A stretch of 64,000 nucleotides of DNA from NCBI GenBank assembly GCA_902783375.1, contig CACZQN010000049.1, positions 39,620-103,619 on the forward strand, written 5' to 3'. The stretch comes from an uncultured Lachnospiraceae bacterium. GTDB taxonomy: Bacteria > Bacillota > Clostridia > Lachnospirales > Lachnospiraceae. This document shows positions 1-9,035 of this stretch, one piece after another. Every line of letters starts with the position of its first letter. Positions within the stretch are counted from its first letter, which is position 1. Below the pieces are notes generated by a model. The model was given only the letters and a program-made list of their open reading frames with translations, did no database searches and had not been told where the DNA came from. The translations under genes were made by a program, and so were the position numbers.

Positions 1-149
1 AGGAAAGCATCGATTGCTTCATCTGTCTGCAGGCCCCGATTCACCAGCAGTCTGGCGGTGATCGGGCTGATCTGGAATCTCTCCGCAATCTGATTGAAAT
101 CTCCGTGATAATTCCGGATAAACCATCGTTCTTTCGGCATAAATCCCAT
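1..149 (-). CDS. recJ: Single-stranded-DNA exonuclease RecJ, N-terminal fragment (runs off left edge)
   Basis: Only the first 49 codons are in the window. The translated start (residues 4-18, MPKERWFIRNYHGDF) and the following 'ISPITARLLVNRG' match the N-terminal region of bacterial RecJ, a 5'-3' single-strand exonuclease used in RecF-pathway recombination, base excision and mismatch repair. The catalytic DHH domain would lie outside the window, so it cannot be checked. The ATG at 149 has an AAAGGA ribosome site six bases upstream; an in-frame ATG at 140 is the alternative. It is the last visible gene of the udp-cdd-small ORF-recJ unit, 10 bases after its neighbour. Family assignment rests on a short stretch. 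Confidence 0.8.
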   Translation of the reverse strand, partial: MGFMPKERWFIRNYHGDFNQIAERFQISPITARLLVNRGLQTDEAIDAF

Positions 150-159
150 GTTTGTTCCT

Positions 160-393
160 TTACTCGTCAAACTCCAGCGTCGCATAGAACCCCTGCGGCC
201 GTTCTTCATATGCGACGACGATGCCTTTCCGTGTGTGCAGGGCTTCGGAGAACGGGATGTTCCCACTCATACCATAGGCATGTTCGATCGTATAATAGAG
301 GAAATTATCCATCTCTGTCTCCGTCACGCTGAGATGGTCCCCGACTTCCATCAGATTCGGCCGTTCGACTTTAAATTCCATTCTACGTTTCAT
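160..393 (-). CDS. Small acidic protein of unknown function (77 aa)
   Basis: Begins at the ATG at 393, overlapping the last 11 bases of cdd, and ends 10 bases before recJ. The frame stays open further upstream inside cdd, but the upstream part reads as nonsense, whereas the sequence after [15 protein letters not shown] looks like a normal soluble protein. No signal peptide, membrane segment or known motif is visible. The tight packing implies co-transcription with udp, cdd and recJ. I do not recognise the family; the middle part (TETEMDNFLYYTIEHAYGM) could be a useful search seed. Confidence 0.7.
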   Translation of the reverse strand: MKRRMEFKVERPNLMEVGDHLSVTETEMDNFLYYTIEHAYGMSGNIPFSEALHTRKGIVVAYEERPQGFYATLEFDE

Positions 394-847
394 CTTCCAC
401 CTGCATTTCCACAGTGAGCGAAGCCGGGCCGAAGCCGGCCGGCAGCATTTCTTCAAGTGAATAGAGCTGATAGGTCTCCGGATCTTTTGCACAGATGATG
501 GTGAAAGTTTCCGGATGACAGAACTCCATCAGCACCTGTCTGCACATGCCGCAGGGTGTACAGACCGAAGACGGGTCTTTCCCGGCAGGGCCTCCCACAA
601 CGGCAATGGCAGAAAATTCGCGATTGCCCTCGCTCACCGCCTTGAAGATGGCGGTTCTCTCTGCACAGTTGCCCGGAGAATAGGCAGCATTCTCAATGTT
701 GCATCCGGTCACAATTCTTCCGTCCCCGAGCAGCAGCGCTGCCCCGACCGCAAAGCGGGAATATGGGCAGTACGACTGCTCTCTGGCTTTCATGGCCATC
801 CTGATCAGTTCCCGGATAACCGCATCACGAAGGGTCTGATTCTTCAT
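383..847 (-). CDS. cdd: Cytidine deaminase
   Basis: 154 aa. Hydrolytic deamination of cytidine and deoxycytidine to uridine and deoxyuridine in pyrimidine salvage. The zinc site is complete: Cys61-Ala-Glu63 (NCAERTAIF) with Glu63 as the proton shuttle, and Cys99/Cys102 in TPCGMCRQ. The N-terminal '[13 protein letters not shown]' is typical of the small tetrameric CDA family. The protein is about 20 residues longer than most homologues because of a C-terminal tail. It starts inside the 3' end of udp (23-base overlap) and its own end overlaps the next small gene, so translation is probably coupled. The cdd-udp pairing turns cytidine into uracil plus ribose 1-phosphate. Confidence 0.95.
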   Translation of the reverse strand: MKNQTLRDAVIRELIRMAMKAREQSYCPYSRFAVGAALLLGDGRIVTGCNIENAAYSPGNCAERTAIFKAVSEGNREFSAIAVVGGPAGKDPSSVCTPCGMCRQVLMEFCHPETFTIICAKDPETYQLYSLEEMLPAGFGPASLTVEMQVEDET

Positions 848-1622
848 GTTCCTTATCCTCTCTGATCAGCCTGCGGATCGCGGCAACCGCAACCCGGATT
901 GCCTGGTCTGTATCATGTACCGTCGGGTTCGGAAGGCCCATTTTTGCCCGTTCCTGATTCGCCATGACAAGCAGAATCGCACCTGCACGAACATGCAGTG
1001 CCGCGGCGATCGTAAACAGGGCTGCTGACTCCATCTCGGAAGCAAGGCACCCGAGTCTGCACCACGCAGACCATTTCGACAGCAGCTCATCCGCCACCGG
1101 CATCCGTTCCGGCGAATGCTGTCCGTAGAAAGAATCCTTACACTGAACAACACCAGTATGCGTGCGGAAGTCGGATTCCTTTGCCGCCTCCATCAGGCTG
1201 ATGAGAACCTCCGGGTTTGCAACTGCCGGGAATTCGATCGGTGCATATTCCCTGGAGGTTCCTTCCATCCGGATCGCCGCTTCCGCGATCACCAGATCCC
1301 CGGAGAGAACATCCTCCTGCATCCCGCCACAGGTACCGACGCGGATAAAGGTATCCGCACCGCACTCCACCAGTTCTTCGATGGCAATTGCAGCAGAAGG
1401 TCCGCCGATGCCGGTCGATGTAACCGTAACCGGCACGCCGTCCAGCTTCCCGGTGATGGTGATATACTCCCTGCTGTCCGCAATCTGCACGGGATCATCA
1501 AAATAAGCAGCGATCTTCGCGCACCGCTTCGGATCACCCGGCAGAATGACATATTTCCCGATCTCTCCTTTTTTTACCTGAAGATGGTACACCCGTTCCG
1601 GATCCAATGAATAATTCGGCAT
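825..1622 (-). CDS. udp: Uridine phosphorylase
   Basis: 265 aa, normal length for the NP-I family of nucleoside phosphorylases. Catalyses uridine + phosphate to uracil + ribose 1-phosphate in the cytoplasm. Visible family features are the N-terminal '[11 protein letters not shown]', the '[16 protein letters not shown]' phosphate/substrate loop, 'IRVGTCGG' and the '[13 protein letters not shown]' ribose-binding motif. A GGGGGAAAGGAG-type ribosome site precedes the ATG at 1622. It is the first gene of the unit continuing to cdd, the 77-aa gene and recJ. Whether uridine or another nucleoside is preferred cannot be settled from sequence alone, but linkage to cdd favours uridine. Confidence 0.9.
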   Translation of the reverse strand: MPNYSLDPERVYHLQVKKGEIGKYVILPGDPKRCAKIAAYFDDPVQIADSREYITITGKLDGVPVTVTSTGIGGPSAAIAIEELVECGADTFIRVGTCGGMQEDVLSGDLVIAEAAIRMEGTSREYAPIEFPAVANPEVLISLMEAAKESDFRTHTGVVQCKDSFYGQHSPERMPVADELLSKWSAWCRLGCLASEMESAALFTIAAALHVRAGAILLVMANQERAKMGLPNPTVHDTDQAIRVAVAAIRRLIREDKEHEESDPS

Positions 1623-1640
1623 TTTTCTCTCCTTTCCCCC

Positions 1641-1669
1641 TTAACAAGTAAAATGATTTGCGTTATAGT
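1641..1669 (+). promoter_or_regulatory. Predicted vegetative promoter for the AEC permease
   Basis: TTAACA (1641-1646), 17-base spacer, TATAGT (1664-1669). It faces the permease whose ATG is at 1730 and lies in the divergent gap next to the udp start. Confidence 0.6.
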
Positions 1670-1729
1670 GTATGCATTGTGTCCTTTATATCTGTCAGAC
1701 CTGCAGCTGAAAGCAAACGGAGTGAGACT

Positions 1730-2662
1730 ATGTCTACAAGCATTCTACTGATCCAGCAGATCCTTTCCATGTTCCTGTCCCTGATCGTCGGCTACATCAT
1801 CGTCAAGACCGATATTCTCGAAGTACAGGATGCCGGCCCGATCTCGACCGTGGTCCTCTATGTCATCTGTCCCTGTACGATCATCAATGCCTTCCTGGTG
1901 GAATTCTCACCGGACCGCCTCCGGGGCTTCCTGCTGGCAACGGCGCTGGCCACGATCGCCACGCTCCTCTTTATCCTGATCTCCTATCTGCTGAAGAAAC
2001 CGCTGAAGCTGGATGCCATCGAGATGGGAAGCATCAGTTACCCGAACGCGGGGAATCTGATCCTGCCGATCGTAACCTCCGTGCTTGGTCCGGAATTCGT
2101 CATCTATGCCTGCCCGTATGTGATGGTGCAGACCTTCTTCATGTGGACACACCTGAATTCCATGATCAAAGGGGAGACACACCTGAATCTCAAGAAGATC
2201 CTGACCAATATCAACGTCCTGGCCCTGTTCTTCGGTCTCTTCCTGTTCGTCACCAGGCTGAAGCTACCTGCTGTCCTGACCAGTTTTATCAGCAGCATGG
2301 GCGGCTGTATCGGACCCTTAAGCATGCTGATCATCGGCATGGCCATCGGCAAGGCGGATCTGAAGACCATCTTCCTGCGTCCGAGGAATTATCTGATCTG
2401 TTCCCTGCGTCTGCTGCTGATGCCGCTTCTCTTCATCCTGTTCATCAAGATCACCGGCATCGCCTACCTCTTCCCGGAGGCATACCAGATCTGCATGATC
2501 GTCCTGTTCGCCGCAGGATCTTCCGCAGCATCCACCGTCTCCCAGATGGCAACCGCTTATGGCAAGGATGCGTTTGAGGCCAGCATGATCAACGTGATGA
2601 GCGTCCTGCTCCTCATCGTCACGCTGCCGCTCATGATCATGATCTATCACGCCGTCATCTGA
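1730..2662 (+). CDS. AEC (auxin efflux carrier) family permease
   Basis: 310 aa, almost entirely hydrophobic, with about ten predicted membrane helices, the size and layout of bacterial AEC-family transporters (for example MleP/YfdV types) that move small organic acids. The chosen ATG at 1730 has GGAG seven bases upstream; the frame is open back to 1658 but that part lacks a ribosome site and hydrophobic character. The first helix begins 'SILLIQQILSMFLSLIVGYI' and the C-terminal half contains the family-like 'FAAGSSAASTVSQMATAYG' with a Gly/Ser-rich kink. It stands alone on the plus strand with its own promoter and terminator. The substrate cannot be inferred; malate or another carboxylate would be the default guess. 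Confidence 0.85.
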   Translation: MSTSILLIQQILSMFLSLIVGYIIVKTDILEVQDAGPISTVVLYVICPCTIINAFLVEFSPDRLRGFLLATALATIATLLFILISYLLKKPLKLDAIEMGSISYPNAGNLILPIVTSVLGPEFVIYACPYVMVQTFFMWTHLNSMIKGETHLNLKKILTNINVLALFFGLFLFVTRLKLPAVLTSFISSMGGCIGPLSMLIIGMAIGKADLKTIFLRPRNYLICSLRLLLMPLLFILFIKITGIAYLFPEAYQICMIVLFAAGSSAASTVSQMATAYGKDAFEASMINVMSVLLLIVTLPLMIMIYHAVI

Positions 2663-2703
2663 TCCATGCGGCACACTTCCTGACAGTCCCCAAGAAATAC
2701 AAC

Positions 2704-2746
2704 ACCGGCAGTACCTGAATCAGAGACTGCCGGTCTTATTTTTTAT
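2704..2746 (+). terminator. Rho-independent terminator
   Basis: Perfect 9-bp stem ACCGGCAGT (2704-2712) / ACTGCCGGT (2726-2734) followed by CTTATTTTTTATT. It ends the permease transcript. The same hairpin lies immediately beyond the 3' end of the 6S RNA on the other strand and may also serve it. Confidence 0.85.
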
Positions 2747-2750
2747 TCAA

Positions 2751-2930
2751 GAGGCCCAGTATGCCGGTTCCTGAATCTTGACTCCTAACTCTCGTTAGGT
2801 GGGCAACCGCATGTGCCAATCTGCCTTCCACTGAGAACAATTGCGGCCTGACATCCGGGCACAGATATAGGAATCCCGTATTCTGTCATGTAGGTTCAAA
2901 ACACCAGGAGTTGTCGAACATCCCAGGCTC
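2751..2930 (-). ncRNA. ssrS: 6S RNA (RNA polymerase-binding regulatory RNA)
   Basis: A 180-nt non-coding stretch that folds as a long rod, the hallmark of 6S RNA. The 5' end GAGCCUGG (from 2930) pairs with the 3' end CUGGGCCUC (to 2751) with one bulge. Inward pairs are ACUCCU with AGGAGU, GGUG with CACC, and AACC..CAUG with CAUG.GGUU, separated by internal loops. A strong sigma-70-type promoter sits exactly seven bases before 2930, fixing strand and start. Length and shape match 6S RNAs, which hold the sigma-70 holoenzyme in stationary phase. Recognition rests on structure and promoter position; no database search was possible. Confidence 0.8.
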
Positions 2931-2936
2931 ATATTT

Positions 2937-2965
2937 ATCATACCATTTGTGTTTTTTCTTTGCAA
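2937..2965 (-). promoter_or_regulatory. Promoter of the 6S RNA, overlapping the folC stop
   Basis: On the minus strand TTGCAA (2965-2960), exactly 17 bases, then TATGAT (2942-2937). The -10 box overlaps the folC stop codon (2940-2938) and the -35 lies in the last folC codons. The predicted start is the G at 2930. Confidence 0.75.
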
Positions 2966-4173
2966 GTCATTCCGAGAACTTCTCCGATAAAATATAGCGA
3001 TCCGAAGATACAGATCTTCTCATCCGCATCCGCCGCGAACGCTGCCTGTACTGCTTCCGGCACGGAGGAAAAGCAATCAGAAGGAATTCCCATCGCCCGG
3101 ATCTTGTCGCGCAGGGCTTCTGCCGGAAGGGCTCGCGAACTCTCCGGCGTCACCGTATCGATCCGGCAGGCGAGATCCGCCATATCTTCCGCCATCTCAT
3201 CGTAATCCTTGTCCGCCAGCACCCCCATGATGAAATGATACTTTTCACCCGGATGCAGATTGGAAAGGCTCTCGTGCAATGCACGGACACCATGGCTGTT
3301 GTGGGCACCGTCCACCAGAATCTCCGGTGCATCCGAGATCTTCTGGAAGCGGCCGGGCCATGCAGCCTTCTGCAGTCCTTCTTCGAGTGCTTCATCCGAG
3401 ATGGCATATCCGCCCTCCCGCAGGATCTTCGCTGTCTGGATCGCAATGGCCGCGTTCATTTTCTGGTAGACGCCCGGAAGCCCCAGCTTCATCGAATCCG
3501 CCATCTGCGCCGGTGCGTCATAAAAGGCACAGCCAAGCGCAGCTGCCCGTTCCTTCAGCACCGCATATGCCTCCGCTTCCTGCGAGCCGGTCACCACCGG
3601 GACACCCGGTTTGAAGATTCCGGCCTTCTCCCCTGCAATCTCTGTCAGCGTATTGCCAAGCAGCTGCATATGGTCAAAACCGATCGGTGTGATGACTGCC
3701 GCAAGCGGAATGCCAAGCGCCGTCGTCGCATCCAGTTTCCCGCCGAGCCCGGTCTCGATCACGGCGATATCGCACTGCTCTTCTTCAAAGATTCTGGCAG
3801 CCATGACCGTGGCGAAGTCGAACATCCCGCCGCTGATCCCGGCCTCTTCCGCCGTCTGCATCATCTCTTCTGCAATCTGGTCTGCGCGTTCCCTCGGAAT
3901 CGGGATGCCGTTGATCCGGATCCGCTCCGTGAAATCCACCAGATGCGGGGATGTGAACAGCCCTGTCTTGTAGCCTGCCTCACGAAGAATGGCGGCCAGA
4001 AAAGAGCATACGGAACCCTTTCCGTTCGTCCCTGCCACATGGATATATGGCACCCGTCCGTAGTGGAACAGCCCTCTGCTCTCATACAGATGCAAAAGCC
4101 GGTCCGCAACCACAATTCCAGGCTCCTTGCCGAACCGCCGGAAATGCTCCAATCTCGTTACACTATCCTGCAT
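2938..4173 (-). CDS. folC: Bifunctional folylpolyglutamate synthase / dihydrofolate synthase
   Basis: 411 aa from the ATG at 4173, which has GGAGG five bases upstream; an in-frame ATG at 4185 lies within that ribosome site and is less likely. ATP-dependent ligase of the Mur family adding glutamate to folates. Visible are the P-loop 'VAGTNGKGSVCSF', 'TSPHLVDFTERI' (omega loop), 'ETGLGGKLDATT' and 'PIGFDHMQLLG', then 'DGAHNSHG' in the C-terminal domain. It is the last protein gene of the comEA-to-folC unit, starting 68 bases after comEC. The 3' end doubles as promoter for the 6S RNA. Confidence 0.95.
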   Translation of the reverse strand: MQDSVTRLEHFRRFGKEPGIVVADRLLHLYESRGLFHYGRVPYIHVAGTNGKGSVCSFLAAILREAGYKTGLFTSPHLVDFTERIRINGIPIPRERADQIAEEMMQTAEEAGISGGMFDFATVMAARIFEEEQCDIAVIETGLGGKLDATTALGIPLAAVITPIGFDHMQLLGNTLTEIAGEKAGIFKPGVPVVTGSQEAEAYAVLKERAAALGCAFYDAPAQMADSMKLGLPGVYQKMNAAIAIQTAKILREGGYAISDEALEEGLQKAAWPGRFQKISDAPEILVDGAHNSHGVRALHESLSNLHPGEKYHFIMGVLADKDYDEMAEDMADLACRIDTVTPESSRALPAEALRDKIRAMGIPSDCFSSVPEAVQAAFAADADEKICIFGSLYFIGEVLGMTCKEKTQMV

Positions 4174-4241
4174 ACCACCCTCCATTATCTACAGCCTTAC
4201 CTGCATACCATCCCAGTTATACCCCAGTCGCTTCCCGTCTG

Positions 4242-6569
4242 TCAAGGGATACCCTGAGAGAGCCACGCTCCGCTTCTGTATATCATCTGATTCCTGCCCG
4301 GCACGCCGCGTATCCAGACCGCGCCCCGCTCATCCGTCCGGAGCGTCTCCATCTGATGCGCGGCAAGACGTTCCAGAACATCCGGATGGGGATGCCCATA
4401 CACATTCGCATGGCCGCAGCTGATCCATGCCGTCCCGGCGTCCGTTTGTTCAAGAAATGCATCGGCAGATGAAAACCGTGATCCATGGTGGGCGACCTTC
4501 AGCAGATCTACCGCCGGCACCAGATCTCTGTTCACCATCTCCGTCTCCGGATATTCCCCGATATCCCCGGTGAGCAGCATCCGGAATCCCGGCAGCTGCA
4601 GCAGCAAAACCAGGGAGACATCGTTATCATCGAGCATTTCGTCAGTCCCACTGCAGGGCCACAGACAGTGGAAACGGACATCCCCCTTTCCAACCGTCAT
4701 TCCTTCTTCCAGATACCGGATGGAAATGTCATGCTGCTTCGCAAGTTCATAGATGCGGGCCGTTTTCTCATGCTCCGGCTGCTCCCTGTAACACATGGAC
4801 AGGCAGATACAGGAAACCCGGATCGATCCGTCCTCGATCAGTTCCAGGACACCGGAGATGTGATCCTGATCCGGGTGCGTCAGGAAGATGCCATCGACCT
4901 TCCGTATCCCACGGTACTTCAGATATGGCAGCAGGCGGTATTTCCCGACCTGCCGGACACTGCTGCTCCCGTTGTCCACCAGATAGCAGCTGCCGTCTTC
5001 TCCGGTGATGACGAAGCCGTCTCCCTGTCCGACGTCAAGCATCGTCACCTGCAGCACCGGCTTCCTGACCAGGAAGATCAGCACCAGGAACGGCAGGAAG
5101 AATTTCAGCGACACATTCAGAATCCGGATCAGCCGGATTCCGGGCGGCGTCACATCAGCCGACTCCACTTCTTCCGCATGGCATCTCCGGTACATGCGGT
5201 AGAGCCGCAGTTTCCGGTCCGTGCGAAACCAGAGAAGGACCACCAGGCCAAGCAGCAGATAATACATCAGAATCCGGATAAAGGAAGGCTGTCCAAGGAT
5301 CTGCTGATTTCCGGGAAGTTTCGATCCCGTCCTGCATAGCAGATCATAGATCCGGAAAATGCCATAAACACTGCCGAGCAGGAACATGGAGCTTCCCCGC
5401 AGGCCAACAGCGCCAAGCAGTCCTCCCGCGAGCCCTGTGAGGATGAAGATGCTCATCAGCGGAATCACGAGAAGATTCAGGAGGAATCCGGAGAGAAAGA
5501 TTTCCGCATAATGCCAGAGCAGGACCGGCAGGGTCACCACATGGACCGCGGCAGTTGTGAGCAGCGGGTTCTTACAGTCTCTTCCGCCAAGGACAGGAAG
5601 GACAAATGCGATCCCCGCGACCGCCCCGAAGGACAGCTGAAAGCCCGCCTGATACAGTTCACCGGGATTGACCGCCAGGATCAGAAAGGCCCCTGCAAGT
5701 AGTGCACTGGTCCGGTCATAGGTCCGATCGGTCAGGGTTCCGAGATGTGCGAGGATCAGCATCAGGACGCCGCGGCTTGTGGAGACCGGGAAACCGGTCA
5801 GCATGCCGTAGAGAATCAGCACCGCTATGGAGATCCCTGCAGAGGCTTTCTTCGGGACCTTCAGCGCCAGCAAAAGCGCATAGAGCATCTCCCCGACAAT
5901 CGAGATATGCAGACCCGAGATCGCCAGGATATGCGAGATGCTGTTCTTCCGGTACTCCTCCCGGACATCTTCCGGGAGCACTTCCCGGATGCCAAGCACC
6001 ATGGCGGAAGCTGTTGCGGCCTCCTGTTCCGGGAGTTCTCTGAAGAAAGCCTGCTGCATCTCATCCCGCAGCTGTGCAAGACTGGCTGGGATCCCATAGA
6101 TAAGGCGGTGCCAGATGCTGCCACGCTTGGCACTGCATTGCCCGGATCCGGCAGCGCATCTCGCATAAAAGCCTTCATTCCGGTAGTAGGCCCTGGCATC
6201 AAACTGGCCCGGATTGGTTGCACGCGCAAAGGCAGTGAATTCCGCCGCACCGGAAAGAATCGTACCCGGCAGAAACAGATCCGGTGCCTCACTCTCCTCT
6301 TCCGGCAGCTTGTACAGCAGCAGGATCTTCCTGCGGAACGGGATCGTGAGTTCCTCCCCGTCAGCCGTCTCGCAATGCACATGCCGGAGGATGATCCGGA
6401 ACTGCCCGCCCTCCTCCGTATATTTACGGATGCACCGGATGACGGTCCCGGAGAACTGCACGTTCTGCTTCTCTCCTTCATAGACTGGCCGCATCCCTGG
6501 CCAGAAGATGTCCAACAGGAAAAGCACTGCCAGAAACGGCAGTGCTAACATCCAGATTGGTCTACGCAT
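4242..6569 (-). CDS. comEC: DNA-uptake channel ComEC/Rec2 family protein
   Basis: 775 aa inner-membrane protein that carries transforming single-stranded DNA across the membrane. Order of domains: N-terminal DUF4131-type region (residues about 1-190), the polytopic competence domain (about 190-450) with 'LAISGLHISIVG' near 215-226, a charged linker, and a C-terminal metallo-beta-lactamase-like nuclease domain beginning 'MLDVGQGDGFVITG' at 510 with 'THPDQDHISG' (564-573) and 'HHGSRFSS'. Length is normal for the full three-domain form. It follows the GerMN lipoprotein gene by 59 bases and is separated from comEA by the two-component genes. No pilus or comF/dprA genes are in the window, so competence itself is not shown. 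Confidence 0.93.
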   Translation of the reverse strand: MRRPIWMLALPFLAVLFLLDIFWPGMRPVYEGEKQNVQFSGTVIRCIRKYTEEGGQFRIILRHVHCETADGEELTIPFRRKILLLYKLPEEESEAPDLFLPGTILSGAAEFTAFARATNPGQFDARAYYRNEGFYARCAAGSGQCSAKRGSIWHRLIYGIPASLAQLRDEMQQAFFRELPEQEAATASAMVLGIREVLPEDVREEYRKNSISHILAISGLHISIVGEMLYALLLALKVPKKASAGISIAVLILYGMLTGFPVSTSRGVLMLILAHLGTLTDRTYDRTSALLAGAFLILAVNPGELYQAGFQLSFGAVAGIAFVLPVLGGRDCKNPLLTTAAVHVVTLPVLLWHYAEIFLSGFLLNLLVIPLMSIFILTGLAGGLLGAVGLRGSSMFLLGSVYGIFRIYDLLCRTGSKLPGNQQILGQPSFIRILMYYLLLGLVVLLWFRTDRKLRLYRMYRRCHAEEVESADVTPPGIRLIRILNVSLKFFLPFLVLIFLVRKPVLQVTMLDVGQGDGFVITGEDGSCYLVDNGSSSVRQVGKYRLLPYLKYRGIRKVDGIFLTHPDQDHISGVLELIEDGSIRVSCICLSMCYREQPEHEKTARIYELAKQHDISIRYLEEGMTVGKGDVRFHCLWPCSGTDEMLDDNDVSLVLLLQLPGFRMLLTGDIGEYPETEMVNRDLVPAVDLLKVAHHGSRFSSADAFLEQTDAGTAWISCGHANVYGHPHPDVLERLAAHQMETLRTDERGAVWIRGVPGRNQMIYRSGAWLSQGIP

Positions 6570-6628
6570 CGCTCCTTCATCCGGAGCTATGGATATATCA
6601 GAGATTCAGACAGTGGTCGAACCCTGTC

Positions 6629-7576
6629 CTATTCGGTAATCAGTTCAAGATTTCGTTCAAATAATACATCAAAGTCCATGGTCTCATGGAAGCGGTGCTC
6701 GGTGCTTCCGGCAATCGTAAAGGCTACCTGGTTGACACCCGAGAGTTCTGTCAGGGTATTGACGATCGAATAAATCGTCACCGCATCATCCACCCCGACC
6801 ATCTTCGTCAGGAATTCCTGGCTGAGATCGACATAGCAGATGCCGTCCTTCGTCGAGGTTTTCAGAATCTGCGTATTCTCCGGGATCGTCCGCTTCAGGT
6901 GCTCTTCCGGCAGCGGGCCGTCCACCAGCTGCTGCAGGGCCAGTGCCGCCAGGGAGATGGTCCCGTCAAACTCGATCTGATGTCTGCTGGTGACCAGCTT
7001 CTTTCCCTCTTCATCCGTATAGTAAAGTGTCAGGACAACCTTCTGATTGTAGGTCGTCTCACCTCCGGTATTGTCGATGAAATCCATGGCACTCATCATG
7101 CCGACCGGATCCGCTTCTCCCTGCATGATCGGCTGTCCCTCAACCGTCATCTGGACGAAATCTACTTCCTCGATCTGGCAGAGGGTCTTCACAATACAGG
7201 CTCTGCGAAGGACTTCTGCGATCCCGGACAGATTCCGGTATCCGGAGGAAAAGTCCAGGGAAAGAATATCGCCTTCCAGGTTCCAGCTGTTGACATGGTA
7301 CTCATCCAGAATCGCTTTCTTGAAGGTAAAATCCGTCGGTTCCGAGGACAGCCTCCGGATCATCTCCAGAATCAGTTCCTGCGGATCCGTCGATTCCGCT
7401 TCAAATGTCTCGCTGACGACCTGTGTCTCTCCTGTGTTCACACAGTACAGTCTGTAGGTATTGGCACTTTCCGTGCTTCCGGCACTACCGGACAGATCCC
7501 CGTTCTTTCCTGCTCCGCATCCGCAGATCAGGCACAGAATCAGCAGAGCCGGCAAAAAGAATCTGCTTTTACGCAT
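6629..7576 (-). CDS. GerMN-domain lipoprotein
   Basis: 315 aa from the ATG at 7576, which overlaps the end of the kinase gene by 8 bases. A signal peptide of about 19 residues ends in the lipobox ICG-Cys20, so it should be lipid-anchored on the outer face of the membrane. Two GerMN-like modules can be made out (roughly residues 45-165 and 185-310), the second containing 'LQQLVDGPLPEEHLKRTIP' and 'CYVDLSQEFL', typical of GerM/LpqB-type proteins. Position directly after a response regulator and kinase suggests it modulates that sensor outside the cell. The open frame extends upstream to 7855, but that part is antisense-like nonsense within the kinase gene. Confidence 0.85.
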   Translation of the reverse strand: MRKSRFFLPALLILCLICGCGAGKNGDLSGSAGSTESANTYRLYCVNTGETQVVSETFEAESTDPQELILEMIRRLSSEPTDFTFKKAILDEYHVNSWNLEGDILSLDFSSGYRNLSGIAEVLRRACIVKTLCQIEEVDFVQMTVEGQPIMQGEADPVGMMSAMDFIDNTGGETTYNQKVVLTLYYTDEEGKKLVTSRHQIEFDGTISLAALALQQLVDGPLPEEHLKRTIPENTQILKTSTKDGICYVDLSQEFLTKMVGVDDAVTIYSIVNTLTELSGVNQVAFTIAGSTEHRFHETMDFDVLFERNLELITE

Positions 7577-9035
7577 GCTCGCCTCCTTCTGCTGCCGCAA
7601 CTCTTGCCGGCTGCACAAGCGGGATCCGGACCGTAAAGGTCGTTCCTTCATTTTCCTTTGAATAGACACGGATCTCCCCGTGATGCATGGTAATGATATT
7701 CTTCGTGATAGAAAGACCGAGGCCCGAACCGCCTGTTCCGCGGGAGCGGGCTTTGTCCACACGGTAGAATCGTTCAAAAATCTGCTCCTGGGATTCCTCG
7801 GGAATGCCGATTCCGCAGTCCGCCACCTTGACAAAGAAGAACCGCGTGTCTGCATTCAACGAGACACGGACCCAGCCGTCGGGGACATTGTACTTGATGG
7901 CGTTCTCGATCAGGTTCGACAGCGCCAGTGTCAGTTTGACCTCGTCGATCTGCGCGGTCACCGGGCGGAAGGATTCAAAGATCAGCTCCACGTGGTTCCG
8001 CATGGCGATTGGATTCAGCCGTTTCAGGATCTGCTCCACCATCTCATTCAGATTCACCTGGGAAATATTCATCTCCGCAGAGGTCCGGTCAAGCCGCACC
8101 AGGGAAAGAAGATCGTTGATGATGTTGTTCTCACGCTCGATCTCATTGTTGATATCCTGCAGGAACTCGCGGTACATCTCGTTCGGGACATTCTCCTCAG
8201 CCAGAAGTGAATCCGCCAGGACCTTCATGGAAGTCATCGGCGTCTTCAGCTCATGGGACACGTTCGAGACGAATTCCTGCCGCGAGCCCTCGAGCACGCG
8301 CATCCGCTCGAGGAAGGCCTGAAAAGCCTCCGCTGTGTGTTCCAGTTCGGAATACCCTCTTGTCCGTGGGACCGGATCTCCCGGGTTCTCCCGCATCTGG
8401 TTGATGGTTCTGGTCAGCCGGTTGATCGGCAATGTCACAAGGACCGCATAGCCGATTCCGAGCAGAATGGCGAACAGGGAGATCACCCAGATAATCATCG
8501 AGGCGATATTCTGCATCCGCGCATAGACCTGGTCATGGTCCATCATCGAGAACGAAAGAATCATGACACCGATGATCGCATGTGTTCCGGGATGATTCAC
8601 GGGCAGGGTCAGTTCCACATAGTGCCTGCCCTTGTTCCGGTACGTGGAATTGGTTCCGCGAAAGGTCCGGATCGTCTCCTCGGAGATCAGGGTTTTGCCG
8701 CCTTCAAGGCCATAGCTGTCGTAGAGCACCTTCAGATACTCGTTGACCACGACAACGCGCCCCTCATAAAGATCAGCGAACGCAGTGATCTCCGCATTCA
8801 CCGACTGGATGCTGTCAGCGGTCACCTGGCCGCCGGACGCGATCTGGTTTGCCAGCTTCGCCCCGTAGCTCTCCAGAATTGCCACTCTTTCGTTGTAGCT
8901 CCTCTGGTCAAAGGAGGACAGTAGAACCACGGTCAGGATCCAGCACGGGACGGTCGCGATGATCAGCGTGTAAAGAAAGGCATGCAGTCTCAGACTGCGA
9001 AAAAAATCAAAGACCGGTTTCAGTTTTTTAATCAT
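7569..9035 (-). CDS. Membrane sensor histidine kinase (MtrB/WalK-like architecture)
   Basis: 488 aa from the ATG at 9035, which overlaps the regulator stop in an ATGA arrangement; a TTG at 9062 is possible but lacks a good ribosome site. Layout: first membrane helix 20-41, extracytoplasmic sensor about 42-175, second helix about 178-202, HAMP (203-255), HisKA with phospho-acceptor His261 in 'NVSHELKTPM', and HATPase with N-box 'LSNLIENAIKYN' (372-383), 'DCGIGIP' and 'GSGLGLSI'. It autophosphorylates and passes phosphate to the adjacent OmpR-type regulator. The signal is unknown; the downstream lipoprotein is the obvious accessory candidate. Confidence 0.93.
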   Translation of the reverse strand: MIKKLKPVFDFFRSLRLHAFLYTLIIATVPCWILTVVLLSSFDQRSYNERVAILESYGAKLANQIASGGQVTADSIQSVNAEITAFADLYEGRVVVVNEYLKVLYDSYGLEGGKTLISEETIRTFRGTNSTYRNKGRHYVELTLPVNHPGTHAIIGVMILSFSMMDHDQVYARMQNIASMIIWVISLFAILLGIGYAVLVTLPINRLTRTINQMRENPGDPVPRTRGYSELEHTAEAFQAFLERMRVLEGSRQEFVSNVSHELKTPMTSMKVLADSLLAEENVPNEMYREFLQDINNEIERENNIINDLLSLVRLDRTSAEMNISQVNLNEMVEQILKRLNPIAMRNHVELIFESFRPVTAQIDEVKLTLALSNLIENAIKYNVPDGWVRVSLNADTRFFFVKVADCGIGIPEESQEQIFERFYRVDKARSRGTGGSGLGLSITKNIITMHHGEIRVYSKENEGTTFTVRIPLVQPARVAAAEGGEHA

